A stretch of DNA of 64,000 nucleotides from Arabidopsis thaliana (lineage: Eukaryota > Streptophyta > Magnoliopsida > Brassicales > Brassicaceae): the NCBI RefSeq assembly GCF_000001735.4, contig NC_003076.8:17115835-17179834 (forward strand), given 5' to 3'. Below are positions 39,736 through 51,238 of this stretch, piece after piece (position 1 is the first letter of the stretch; the number at the start of each line of letters is the position of its first letter). The position numbers and the translations under genes were made by a program. The notes under the pieces are model-generated. The model ran no database searches and was not told the origin of the DNA. It saw nothing but the letters and a program-made list of their open reading frames with translations.

Positions 39736-41234
39736 TTATTTACCAAACTTAATTGTGTTACTTTTCTTTTCATTCTACTTTGTTTTAATTTGTGTTTGAT
39801 TTAGTGTAATGTATAAATAACAAGCTCATTATTGGCTAAAACCAATTGTGGAGAAGGATTTGCCACAACCTTCGTAATCAATAGTTTTAATGCAAGAAGT
39901 AAGTAATATTTCGTTTGGATTTCTGATCTGCTGTGCTCATTACTTGTAAGTTGGCCCAACCCAAAATGTGAATGGTCAAGAACATGAACATGACAAGGTT
40001 CTTAAAACACAATATTACAAGAAAGAACACCAACTATGAAAGCAGACCCCAACTACACGTTTCTTATACCAAAAAACTGACTTGGCCTTCATTTCCTACA
40101 TAAATCTTACTTGTTCTTTAAGTCCTGCACTGAGTGATAGAGCCTTGAGAGGGTTTACCTAGAGAAGCCTACAATATGGAATTTGGACTCCAAGCTTGTG
40201 CAAATTTGAACGCTTGCTTTAAACATAAATATGTTTTGTCTAAATGATTTATCTCGATTTTTTGCACTATTATGCGAAAAAGACCGTTAGTTGCGTTCCT
40301 TTTTTTTTTTTTTTCTAGATTTAGGTTTATAATAGTAGATTGTTTAATTTCTTAACTCACTTACTATTTTAACTTGCATGTGTTTATTCAACCATCTTGT
40401 TTTTGTTCGCAACACGTAGTTTAGTTTCAGTTATCTTAAGTACTGTCATTCATATTTAGTCTTGAGAATATCAACAAAAACTAAACGATTCTTAGCTTAG
40501 TTCATATCTCATATCTTTGGTGTGTGACATTCTTAATATTTAATCATCGACCTTGTTATTACGACCACCTTCCTTCACTTTACTCTTTCGATTAAGTAAT
40601 AAAAATTCGGACACAACATCTATAGTGGACTTCATCCAGATTAGTCTTGAAGATTTACACGGCCGCACTAGTACCAGAGCAAAATTGATGAACATATCGC
40701 TACAACCGGAATAGTAGGCAACCCTTTTAAGCTTTACCGCTTCATCTAATCATCTTCCACCTATGTAGATGTCCTCACATTGAGATGACAAAGTTGTATG
40801 GAGATATATACTCTTATACGAGGACATCCTCTACAAAGTTGTATGAAGAATACACCAAACAATCGAAAGTTTGTTAAGAGTTTATCTACCGATTCTGTCT
40901 TTTTCTTTCTTCACCAACTCTTGATTGTATGTGAATGTTAAATGAATTATAGACTAATTATTTTTTATTCTATTTTTCTAACTACAAAAATAGAAATCAT
41001 AACGCAAAAAGAAAAAGTTTCTTACCATTGGCCTTTGCCAAAAGGATGCGAATTTTACATATGTACAAGAAGTCATCAAGAACTGCTATTCCATAATTAT
41101 GATTAATTAGGTTTCATAGAATAAGTAAAAAATATATATCTGAGTCATTATGAACACTTACTTGATCAAAGAGGACAATTTAGATAATCGCCGAAATAAA
41201 AAAAGAAAGAAAGAAAGAAATAATTCCTTTAAGA
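39736..41234. other. Intergenic
   Basis: AT-rich. Near 40.76-40.85 kb ACAAAGTTGTATG occurs twice and GATGTCCTC / GAGGACATC face each other, perhaps a small decayed mobile element. No gene. Confidence 0.45.
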
Positions 41235-41859
41235 TCATCGCAATCTCATGGGATGTGCCCGTTTAGCGACTAATCCTTCTTGTTGTTTTATCCGCAAGGA
41301 AGATAGTGAAGGCATAACATGGTTATCTTCAGGCGTTGGCGCCATTGACGGCTCCATCATCAACTTCTCTTCTTCTACGTGACTAACAAACTCTTGTGCC
41401 AAATGCATTTCTTCTGAATATCCCATCATTCTTCTTGGACCAGAGTCCTTGATTTTTTGTTCTGAAAACCATATAAAAAATATTGAATATTTGCAACACA
41501 ATGGTCACTATAGAACAAATTAAACTAAAACGTTCTTTTTTTATTAACCAAAACATTTTCCGCTGAGCCCGTAGCCTCCTAAAGACCGAGAATATACCCT
41601 TATTGGGCGTATTTCATCCCTTCCAAGCAGGATTGAATTGGCAATGAAAGGTTCAACTTCCTTTGCAGGACCGAGTCAACGATGATATTATCGACTAATA
41701 GATGAAGTTTGATGTAACAAGATTGGTAAGAGGAATACCTTGATCATTAGAGAGTGGTGGAAGATTTTTGAGAGATTGAGACCAGCTAACAAGCATTGGG
41801 GTGATAATGGTGAGAAGAGCCCAGAAGAAGAAGATCATTACGTAGGCCCTTCCTTTCAT
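41235..41859 (-). CDS. Small secreted protein of unknown function
   Basis: Two exons: the first starts at ATG 41859 and ends at NDQ before GTATTCC (near 41738); the second runs from AACAAAAAATC (near 41462) to TGA at 41235. They give 115 residues. Residues 6-27 (YVMIFFFWALLTIITPMLVS) form a strong signal peptide. The mature part is acidic in the middle (VSHVEEEKLMMEPSM) and basic at the end (AKRAHPMRLR). There are no cysteines, so it is not a cysteine-rich peptide, and it does not match CLE, CEP, RGF or PSY endings. It could be a precursor of a processed peptide; that is speculation. I remember a short unknown gene, At5g42785, here. Confidence 0.72.
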
Positions 41860-43435
41860 TTCTCAACAACAATTTAATTTTCTTCTGACCAAACCATCGA
41901 TCTTTGTTTCATCCTTAATAATAAACCACAAAATACAAAAATGGTTTAAGAAGAAGACAACTTCTTCCAACAAATAAACGTTGAGCTGGCCATGTTTGCA
42001 TAACATTCTCAACACTTTCTTCGTTGTTTATCTTATTTTATTGTAGGGTTTTAATAATCACGCATGAAGTCAAGCATTTCAACAAATTGTTAGATTAATT
42101 AACTTATGTATTGTGGTTAGGATGGTGGTTGTTTTGGTATCACTTTCGGTCCGGTCTAATCCCCTCCAATTTTTTTTGTTTTGGCATTGGTGCGACTATG
42201 ATTAGACAAATGGTAGACCATATTCGTTTTTGCGTTCAGAATGCAATATATATTAATATAATGTAGTTTGTGCTATGTCTAGATGTAACCAAAATAAAAT
42301 AAAATAAAAATAAATGAGTTTTGACTGTATTTTTTTATTAAATTGCATGCCAAATTGTTTATATTTAATACTCATAATTTTATGTCAACATCGAAAATAT
42401 TTAGTTTGGCGATAATATCAGTTTTATTTTTTTGGTAAAAAAAAGTGTTATTTGCTTCAGACTGCATTATTTATATTTGTGAATTATGTGAATTTTTACG
42501 TTGGAAAATATGGAATAGCATTTTAGTACAGAACTTATATAAAAATTGCCGATAAAATCGTGAAATTGCGTTTTTGCTACAATTTAAAGTTCCTATGTTC
42601 TTGATAGAAACGGTTGACAATGATTATCGTTCAAACCCTGTTGTAATGTAGGATAATCTTACAACGAGACACCTGAACCCGTAAAAGATCTTGTGTTTTC
42701 CAATTGCCTTAAACGATTTGACGTAGTTTCGTATGTTTAATTCACAATGTCTTTTGACACCGAAAACATGACTGTTCGTTGTTAATTCAATTTTATATGA
42801 TCCACTAGCTCTTAGATGCAATGATAAACTCTTGATCATTTTTTTTTCCTTTGATGGTTAATTTGGTGTATATACGAGAACGGATGCTGGATAAAGCAAA
42901 TGATTAAGAGAGACGGCAAAGTCAATGGGTCTGGTTTACATGGTTCCCATTATCCAAAGTCTTTCGTAGTCGTCACCATGTAGGGGGCCACTTATGTTTT
43001 CTATTAGACTAAATGACGTCGAGCTAATGATTTTATCATAATTTACGATTTAACATTAAATTCTGGAGTTCTTTGGGTTAACAAATTTTAGATTAACCTT
43101 CGAAGGAAACTTGAGGCTGGTCAATTTTTTTGTTAAAACCCTCTGCAGGGCAGGCCTAACAAGGCTGGCTTGGCCTGCTTGACAGCCCTAGTTAGATGAC
43201 ACTACACACTTTTTTAGCAAGGAATTGCAGAACCAAAGAGATAGGAAGTCGTGAACAGATTTCAGATTTAAACCAAAAGACCAGAATACGAGAAAGTCTT
43301 GATGGCAGCTATTGAGTTTAAATGACGAAATGGTTTCAACTTCTCAAGCATATAATCTAAACCCGCAGCCATTTTGCAAAGTAAAAATCCAACTAACATC
43401 GAAATAAAATAGTTCCAGCGTTACACACACAAGCC
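41860..43435. other. Intergenic
   Basis: Spacer between two minus-strand genes, mostly AT-rich. The only structure is a short GC-rich palindromic piece at 43146-43191 (separate entry). The frame at 42624-42839 has no signature. Confidence 0.5.
43146..43191 (-). mobile_element. Solo hAT-like terminus or very short MITE
   Basis: On the minus strand it begins TAGGGCTGTCAAGCAGGCC, the CAGGG(C/G)TGTCAA style of hAT ends, and runs to GGCCTGCCCTG. AGGGCAGGCC and GGCCTGC..GCCCT face each other, so the piece is nearly palindromic. No 8-bp target duplication is visible, hence low confidence. Confidence 0.35.
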
Positions 43436-45141
43436 TTACATTTCCATTGGAGCCACGTCTTGGTCACCTGCAACACCACCACCTCGTTCTGCTGGTGCAG
43501 CCTCGGCAGCTTCGGCCTCACCCTCACCAGCCTCGCCTTCTCCTTCCTCTTCCTCTGGCACTTTCTCAAATGTGTCGATCACTTTCTGTATTGCTTCCTG
43601 GTCCAGGAAGTGGAACGGTTCATCGACTCCTAGAATAGCGACTGTGCAGAGAGAACTCTTCAGTGTTTCCCCTTGCAATGTCTCCCTAACAGCCAAAATA
43701 GCATCTTTGATCAGATCTTCTCTAGAAGAATCCCCAAAGCTCTCAAACCTGCGTTCCAGATAGGTCTTTGCTGCTTGGGAACGGGATCCAATAGCAAAAG
43801 CTTGGTACTCGAAGTAGTTTCCGCTGGGACAGTTGTAGTAAAGGTGGGCTCCAGACTCATCCAATCCACCTACCAGCAAACCAACACCATAGGGTCGTTT
43901 CCATGATCGTTGGGTACAGACCTGTTCATAAAGGCAAACATACACATAAATATTTCCTTTTCCAGATCAAGAAATATAACAAAAAAAACCCTTGGTAAAG
44001 ACAAGAAATATGACAATAATGTAACTTAAGTTGGACCTGTCAAGTAAAATCTCTCCTACAAAAGAGTAAACCAACTAATAAAGTTTGACAATGAGGAAAT
44101 ACAAGACCCTTCCTTTTATAAACACATATAATATATGGGAGCTCTTCCCAATGGCTTTGAAAAGTATTTATGCAGATGTGGATAAAACAGCTAACTTAAG
44201 AAACCATTAGATAGGTGGAAAAACAAAGTGAGAAGTAGCACATAATTACAGAAAAGATGTCGAACAAGCACCTAGCAGGAGTAATTGACTGGTAAGATAA
44301 GTGCATAGTGGTGAGAACGATGCAAAACAAAGAGCGGAATTCACTTCTTAGAGGTACTGAAAATCAATAACTCCAAATAAAAACTGCAGAAACAAGCAAA
44401 AGCACCAGAAGAAACACAAATCTCTTTCTTTTAGAATCCTATTGTTAAGCTCTTAGTTATGGTTAAACTTTTAAATACAAGATTATGCAGCAGTAACAAC
44501 AAACATGCAAACAATTTCACTAAACAAGATTCAAGTTTCTGCTATGATAAATTAAGAAAACTCTTATTTAATGCAATTTAGAATCCTAATCAGCTCAGAT
44601 CAAACCCTAAGCACAAAGTCAAGAAGCTAATGGCTAAATTTGAGCTCAGTGATTCACAGTGTAATCGAATTCCAAATTCCTCAAATTTCAATTAACAATT
44701 ACAACACACTTATCACCGAATCACACAAAACCAAGCGTAATCGATTCCAAATTCCACCAAATCTCAATCAACAAACTACAAAAGCCTAACCTGAGCTTTA
44801 TCAGCAAGATGAACAACGAGACGACCAACAGGAAGAGGAGACTCATAAGTAAAAGAGTGATTAATCGATTCCGATCTCATATACCGAGACAATACACGAC
44901 CGTCGGCTGTGAGACCAGCGATTGCAACACCGATATGGTCATCGACTTTAAAGATCTTCCTCTGATGCGAAGAAAGCTCCGATTGAGCTTTGTTAACACA
45001 AGCGAGAACGACATGAGAACGAGATCTGAGTCCAATTGCTGCAGATCCTTGCTTCACTGCTTCCATGGCGTATTCCACTTGGAATAAACGACCTGTTGGA
45101 CTCCATGTCGTAACATCTGTGTCGTATTGGTTTCTGAACAT
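43436..45141 (-). CDS. PAF1: 20S proteasome subunit alpha type-1 (alpha6)
   Basis: Two coding exons, 45141-44791 and 43921-43436, give 278 residues. The alpha-type N-terminal signature [20 protein letters not shown] is complete, including residues that form the gated pore of the 20S core. The C-terminus is a Glu/Ala-rich tail ([20 protein letters not shown]), typical of plant PAF1/PAF2. Alpha subunits have no protease activity; they build the outer rings and dock the 19S regulator in cytosol and nucleus. The single intron is long, about 870 bases. I remember it as At5g42790. Long frames on the plus strand here are shadows. Confidence 0.96.
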
Positions 45142-45261
45142 CTTTGCTTCTTCGTCTCGCTTTCTTCTTCACTCGTCGTCGAAAGGGTTTATAGAGACGA
45201 AAGTTCAGAAACAAAACTTTTCTTTTCCTTCAAGCCATGGATGCTCTCGATCTCTCTCTCG

Positions 45262-45335
45262 ATTTAATGGGCTTCTATTAAATTCTGGGCTTTGTATTGG
45301 CTCGGTATCTAGCTTATTGGGCTAAGACTTTAGGC
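45262..45335 (-). promoter_or_regulatory. Site II-type TGGGC(T/C) cluster upstream of PAF1
   Basis: Within about 70 bases upstream of the PAF1 leader the plus strand reads AATGGGCTT, CTGGGCTT and TTGGGCTA, the reverse complements of AAGCCCA/TAGCCCA. Repeated motifs of this type are usual in promoters of proteasome and other housekeeping genes. Function here is inference from position. Confidence 0.5.
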
Positions 45336-46488
45336 ATATGTTTTATACAGACTTTAGGCCTATGTTTTTATACAGGATAATCCTTGTATATTCTTTTTTT
45401 TTTTTTTGATGAAATGTGAAATTGTTTAAGAATCTTTAAATATGTACAAAAGAGTTTGGTCAATAGTTCTCAGTAAAAAAAAAAACATTAGACAAAACAG
45501 AGCACACTAGCTTGAATATTCTTGTATATTATTTGAAACTAAATAAAAATGAATTAATTTTATAAATATAAAACTTTGCGATTTTGTTATTAGTAATCAT
45601 ATAATTTGAATTGTTACAAAAAAAAAGTCTCTGTGATTGATCCTATTTAAAATTTTAGAACATTTATCATTTTTAAAATTGATATCTTAAAATTAATTTA
45701 TTGTATATTTCTAAACTTTTATGACAGCTGAAAAGTCATACATTTTTAGTTTTGACGAATATAGTGATGAAGTAGATCATAACATGTGCTTGTACAACAC
45801 TAATAGAATTTTGATTTTTAAATATTTATTTAAATTTGAATTATTATTTGTTTTATAATATAGTTTTAATCATTTTATACATAATATAGAAGTGGATTGG
45901 TAACGATTGTTATTTTCGACTATTATTATCAACTGTATGATAATTAATCGTTGAGTCTTTAAGAATATCGCGAAAGTTCATATTGTCTCATACAAGAAGA
46001 TTAACAAAAGCATATTCAGTTTAGCTCAAGTTCCTTAAACTGGAATCACAGATGACTAGGGGATTGAATTTTGTAGCATCGATAAAAACTTAACTACTCA
46101 GATTTTTGTTGTAGCCACAAAATCAATCACCCAATGAGATCAAGTTCCTTTACCTCCACAAACAAAGCTCTACAACTAAGCTTTTGTATTGTTATAACGT
46201 AGTTTCTAGTCTATGTATGTTAGATCAAGTAAATAAATTCAGCACTTTTGTGGTTTTATCTCCCTAAGATCAGTTACTAGTTCATGACGCTAACTAGCTA
46301 CATGCAATAAGAACAAACCTAGAACGAAAAACTTCTAAAAACAAGCTATTTTAAAATCGTCACTTACCTTATTCAATTATGAAATCTCCTTTGATGAAAC
46401 TTTTAAACCCAACTAACAAACTAGTAATAATAATAAAAAATTAATTTAACTATTAAATCTAATTTGCCACTAAAAGAAAATTATGTAT

Positions 46489-46800
46489 CGGTTTGAGTTT
46501 ATTAGAAAAAATGAGAGTTTAGATTTTATGATTAAACGAGGTTAAATATCGGTTTGGGTTTACAAAATACGATTAGGGTTTAGATTTTATGATTATACGA
46601 TGTTAAATATTAGTTTGGGCTTATAAACATATTTAGATTTTACAATTAAACTAGGTTAAATGTCGGTTTGGGTTTAGAAAATACGATTATGGTTTGTTTT
46701 TTAACGATTAAATAAGTCTAAATGGCGGTTTGGGTTTATAAAGGAGAATTAGGGCTTAGATTTGGTAATTAAACGAGATTATATATCGGTTTGGATTTAC
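46489..46800 (+). repeat. Tandem array, six diverged ~60 bp units
   Basis: The core GGTTTGGGTTTA (or near variants) recurs with GTTTG at 46491, 46552, 46613, 46666, 46728 and 46788, spacings of 61, 61, 53, 62 and 60 bases. Each unit also has TTAGATTTTATGATTAAACG followed by a GTTAAATATC-like stretch. The copies have diverged by substitutions and small indels. Confidence 0.85.
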
Positions 46801-46909
46801 AAAAAAGTGGGGTTTTAATGATTTATTTTAATTATTTTATTTTGATAATATTAATTGTTTTAAGTTTTTTTAATCAAATAACATGGCAAATATTGATTTG
46901 TTATTAAAG

Positions 46910-46950
46910 AGGGGGTGAATAAATTAGGTTCACCCCCTAGAAGTGAACCC
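46910..46950. repeat. Competing hairpins AGGGGGTGAA/TTCACCCCCT/GTGAACCC
   Basis: AGGGGGTGAA (46910-46919) pairs with TTCACCCCCT (46929-46938), a perfect 10-bp stem. GGTTCAC (46927-46933) also pairs perfectly with GTGAACC (46943-46949), so the middle arm can fold either way. It lies just beyond the 60-bp array and could be the end structure of a mobile element. Confidence 0.7.
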
Positions 46951-47361
46951 AAGAATTATTCTTTATTTGATATTTGATGATTTGTTTTCAAAATTTTAAT
47001 TTATTTATTATATAGATTAGTTAAAGTTAGCATATACTATGATTTATAACGTTTTTATATGTTTTCACTTATAATTACTTTCTAGATTTGTTTTCAATTT
47101 TGTAAGTTTTCCTGATTCAAGCATCTAATGACAAAAAAAGCATCTAATTAATTACTAACTGATCTTTTTGCTCTCTTTTTTTGGTAAACACAAATTCAAG
47201 CATTAATTAGTTAATTACTAACTGATTTATTTCTATTTTTTTTTTATAATTAATGATATTTTTGTAAATATAAATGTATGCATTCAATTAATCTATATAT
47301 ATTGTTCTTTGTTCACAATACAATTACATCCATTACTTTTATTATAATTGTATCATCAAAG

Positions 47362-47740
47362 ATGACTAAAAACACATCTCTTACAATTTTTATGGTTGTT
47401 TTGGTTATTGGTATGCTCTACACTTCAATATTTATTAAATATTCCGTGTTTCTTCACATATTTTTATTTGATGGTTTTCTTTTCATCACCTTAATATTTT
47501 TATAACAAAAAATAATTGAAATGATTAGTATATATTTTAAATATGTATTATTAGGAATGGTGATGGAGGAGACGCAAGGATCGTACATGTCATGTTTATA
47601 TTAAAGCAGAAAACTGTGAAATTGATCAGTGTAACTGGGAGTGTGGTACCAAGTATAAAAGAGTAGGAGTTCAAGGATTGTGTGTACCACCTGGATTCGA
47701 TCCAATAGATCAGGCCTGCCTCTGCAGTTTCAATTGTTAA
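47362..47740 (+). pseudogene. Defensin-like (DEFL) cysteine-rich peptide gene with an apparent frame break
   Basis: Exon 1 (47362-47410) encodes a signal-peptide start, MTKNTSLTIFMVVLVIG. After a GTATGC..TTATTAG intron, exon 2 opens at 47555 with GMVMEETQGS, the usual DEFL junction, but this frame ends at TAA 47602-47604. The mature region lies one frame over (47588-47740): eight cysteines with the CxxxC (CNWEC) and CxC (CLC) spacing of the cysteine-stabilised alpha-beta fold, ending SFNC. None of the AG sites I tested joins exon 1 to that frame. Either a one-base insertion has broken the gene, an unusual splice is used, or the sequence has an error here. I remember a DEFL gene, At5g42797. 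If functional it would be a small secreted antimicrobial or signalling peptide. Confidence 0.7.
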
Positions 47741-48461
47741 AATTGATATTTATTTGTTTTCTACGAATAATCTCCATATATAATTTAATAAAATAATGGG
47801 TTGCAAAAAAAAAAAATATATTGCAATCTTTTCTATTTCTTATGTGAATATGAATTTTGATTTCAATTATTTGACATCATGAAATGACCAAATTTATTTT
47901 ATAGTAGTACTTTAGTCAATCGATTTATCTATTCTAATAACCAAAACTTAGATCGAAATAATCAAACCTCGACTTGGTTTCAATTCAGGTTCGGTTTTTT
48001 ATTCCAGCATATTTGTTAAAACTCATTGTCACAAGAAATTCACCCACTAAAGTCAATTAAAAATCCACCAATTCAATTAATCTAACATATTGATCTTACC
48101 TAATAAAACAATGGTATCAAACGTATAATCAACGATGAAGGAGAAAGAAGTAAAGTTGACCTGAATGATTGTGTAAACAAATAACAAGGAATTTTTGTTT
48201 TAAATGATTTTCTTGCAAATACCTTTTCAATAACGATCAAATCATCATAGGTTGTTGTAACAAATATAACTTGCAAAGTTCGGTCGATTCAAAGACAGCA
48301 CTCTTTAAATACGTAAATAGGTTAATTCATACCGTTACAATCACACGCGATACAAAATCATTTCATATCATTTGCCAATGATAAATTATGATTAACATAA
48401 TGATAAACCCAAATCACACCTCCAATAGTAAAACGATATGATAATATAACAGTTGAATTTT
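47741..48461. other. Intergenic between DEFL and DFR
   Basis: AT-rich spacer with the DFR 3' UTR on the minus strand at its right end. Nothing else seen. Confidence 0.5.
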
Positions 48462-50030
48462 CTAGGCACACATCTGTTGTGCTAGCATGGGAGCATCGGT
48501 TCTCTCGCCGGTTATCCCCGTTTCTGTCTTGTTACATGGCTTCATACCATCGGTTAAACCATCTCCGGTTTTGACGTCAATGTTTTCATTCTTAGTCTTG
48601 ATCTCCGATATGGATTGGTACGATAATGAAACCGGGAGAAAACCCTTTTGACGACATGTCTCAATAGATTCAATAAACATTTCCTCGAGACTATACTTGA
48701 AGTTAAACCCCATGTCCGTCAGCTTCTTGGAACTGAATTCAATGCTCTTTAGATTCTCATCAACACCTTCAAACCTGTTATATAGAGTTTTGTTTAGGAC
48801 AAAGAGATTATGGGCCAAAACATTTTGGTTGAACAAAAAGTTCAGGCTTAAACGGGTATATCTTACGTTGAAGGTACGTTATATTCGGGGTATTTTGGCC
48901 TGAGAAATTTGGAGATAGTAAGAATGGTTGCATCATGAGAGGAACAAATATAACGTCCCTTGGCGGCTGCTTGTTCGTATAAGAAGATATGAGCGTTGCA
49001 TAAGTCGTCCAAATGCACATACTGTCCTTGTCTTATGATCGAGTAATGCGCCTCGTTCCCTAAAACATTATAATATATTCAACGTTTTAGATTTAACATT
49101 TTCACATTTCCAACAAAAGAAGAAGCACACACACGTACGAGTGATAGGAGAGAGCGCGGTGATAAGGCTAGGCGGCATAGACGTTGTGATGAATGGACCG
49201 ACCACCAATGTTGGAATAATACTAATGAAATCTAATCCTTTCTCTTCGGCGAAATCCCACGCTGCTTTCTCCGCTAACGTTTTTGACACGAAATACATCT
49301 GCCACACAAATATATATGAACTTTAAATTACTTCAAAAAACCGTAACTTGAGTTTAATTAATATGTATATTCTTACCCATCCTGTCATCTTTTTGGACAT
49401 GATAAACTCAAGATCACTCCAATCATTTTCATCATAGACATTCTTCTGATGTTCTTCTACATTAACGGTTCCGGCAGATGAAGTAAATACGAATCTTCGT
49501 ACGGTCTTTGCCTTAACACATGCTTTCATTATCCCCAACATTCCATTCACTGTCGGCTTTATCACTTCGTTCTGATTCGCAAATACAAAAGTCAAGTTAA
49601 GCTAGGTTGACGCAAAAACCAAAAGAAGTTTCCTAATATAGAGAAACTCACCTCAGGATCTTTTGATTCAAAATCCATGGGTGTTGCCACGTGGAAAACA
49701 CCGTCACATCCGTTTATGGCATCATCGTAGCTTCCTTCCTCAGATAAATCAGCCTTCCATAAAGTGAGTAGCGTCTTGGCGTTTGGCAAATCAAGAAGAT
49801 GTTGTACTTTCTTCAAATTACCTTGACAATCCAAAAAAACCCGTAAATAAACGTTATATTAATATACATAATCTTAGGAGAAATGAGTTTGTAAGAACAT
49901 ATAGATATGTACCGGGATCTCGAACGGTGGCACGAACAAAGTAACCACGTTCTAGTAATCGCATCACTAGCCATGAACCGATGAAACCCGAAGCGCCGGT
50001 TACACACACGGTCTCTTTCTGACTAACCAT
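48462..50030 (-). CDS. DFR: Dihydroflavonol 4-reductase
   Basis: NADPH-dependent reduction of dihydroflavonols to leucoanthocyanidins, the step that commits flavonoids to anthocyanin and proanthocyanidin; cytosolic, loosely ER-associated. Six exons in phase give 382 residues: 50030-49913, 49821-49652, 49571-49377, 49298-49139, 49059-48867 and 48774-48462. Seen: the Rossmann NADP motif [20 protein letters not shown] at the N-terminus; the substrate-specificity region [20 protein letters not shown]; the short-chain dehydrogenase YFVSK catalytic Tyr/Lys pair at the start of exon 4; and TSSAGTVNV with the catalytic Ser. No lesion is seen. The upstream region has G-box and MYB-type sites, which fits known MYB-bHLH-WD40 control. 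I remember it as At5g42800 (TT3). Confidence 0.97.
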
Positions 50031-50111
50031 TTTTGTGGTTATATGATAGATTGTGCTTTGGGAAAGATTCAACTATGTATGTTCGGTACAAATCTTTGTG
50101 ATGTGAAGACA

Positions 50112-50212
50112 TTATAAATAAGACACTAGAGATTATGAATCGTTATTGAAGAAAACAGATAATAAGAACGAGAAGCTGCCGGTCACGTGAGTACCAACCG
50201 GAGAAGCACGTG
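50112..50212 (-). promoter_or_regulatory. DFR promoter elements: TATA-like, MYB site, two G-boxes
   Basis: On the minus strand a TTATTTATAA TATA-like box lies near 50112-50122, about 85 bases before the start codon. Further upstream are CACGTG (50184-50189), ACCAACC (50193-50199, a MYB-recognition type sequence) and CACGTG (50207-50212), with TTGGTTG just beyond. bHLH factors bind G-boxes and R2R3-MYBs bind ACC-rich sites, the known regulators of late flavonoid genes. Binding is not shown here. Confidence 0.6.
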
Positions 50213-51238
50213 GGGAACGTTGGTTGACGAAGGACTAAAGAGATGTGTGGTACGTAACAATCTGGTAAGTTGATTTTATTATTTCCTTAGGTGTGTATTT
50301 TGTTGTTGTACCGGTGGGTGAAATACGTTGACTTCGATTTGTTTGGTGAGACGTGTGGGTGACTTCAGTTCAGTTTGTTTTTGTTTTTGTTCCCCACCCA
50401 CTTTTACGAAATAAATCAAAATTTGTCTAAACAAATTAACATTTTGATAGAATATATACAGAAATACATTTTACTTAAGTAATATTTTAATTTTAATTGA
50501 AATCTAAAAATCAGACACCTAAAATAATTATAAATCTTGGAAAAGCTTAAATGAAAAATATGTTTATATTTTAGATTTATGAATTAGGAGTTTCTTATTA
50601 CAAAATTGTAAAATTATAAAACATATTAATTTATAAATATGACTTCTAGATTTATTGCAATCTAAATATTATAAGCATTTACATAAAATACATAAACTAA
50701 AACTTTAAAAGATGTAATTATCCAATTGTGTCCCATGTCAGCTTTTTCATTATTATTTCACGAATTATTATAAAAATAATTGATATGTTAAAATATTGTT
50801 TTCAAAAATTTATTTATTTCCAGTTTTCGCAAAGAAAATAAAATAAAATTAGAAGGACAGTGAATCACTTAATCTCATAAAGTAAGAAATAACACGTGGT
50901 GGTTACCTCGTCCACGTGGATTCTAAAACACAGAATCAATATAACTCTTGTATTTTCAATTTGTTGTATCGTAAGACGTCAGAGAAGAGGTCAGCTTAAT
51001 TTTGACTCTCCTCCAAACAGAGAGACAAAGTAAGCCAAGCGTCTTTGGTGTAGTCCACCACCACGTTTGAGCTCGACGCAGAGAGAGAAGAATACTTCAA
51101 AGCTCTCCTTCTTCTTCTTCAACCACTAGAAATCTTCGTTCTCTATTCAATTGCATTGCGTTAGCAAAATTCTGGTGAATTGATTTGATCAGATCTTCGC
51201 TTGATTTCGATTTTAAAAATCGAAGAATTTTGTATCGC
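50213..51238. other. Shared upstream region of DFR and IPK1
   Basis: AT-rich core (50.4-50.87 kb) between two divergent genes. On the IPK1 side ACACGTGG (about 50892) and CCACGTGG (about 50913) lie before a CT-rich leader (51.1 kb). No further gene. Confidence 0.5.

Larger units (their letters stand above)
45336..47361. other. Intergenic, 2 kb
   Basis: Very AT-rich. Holds a ~60-bp tandem array (46489-46800) and a hairpin at 46910-46950, listed separately. No gene or RNA gene seen. Confidence 0.5.

Noticed and set aside
43447-45325. Several plus-strand frames opposite PAF1
   Set aside because: All overlie PAF1 exons on the other strand and show reversed PAF1 composition.
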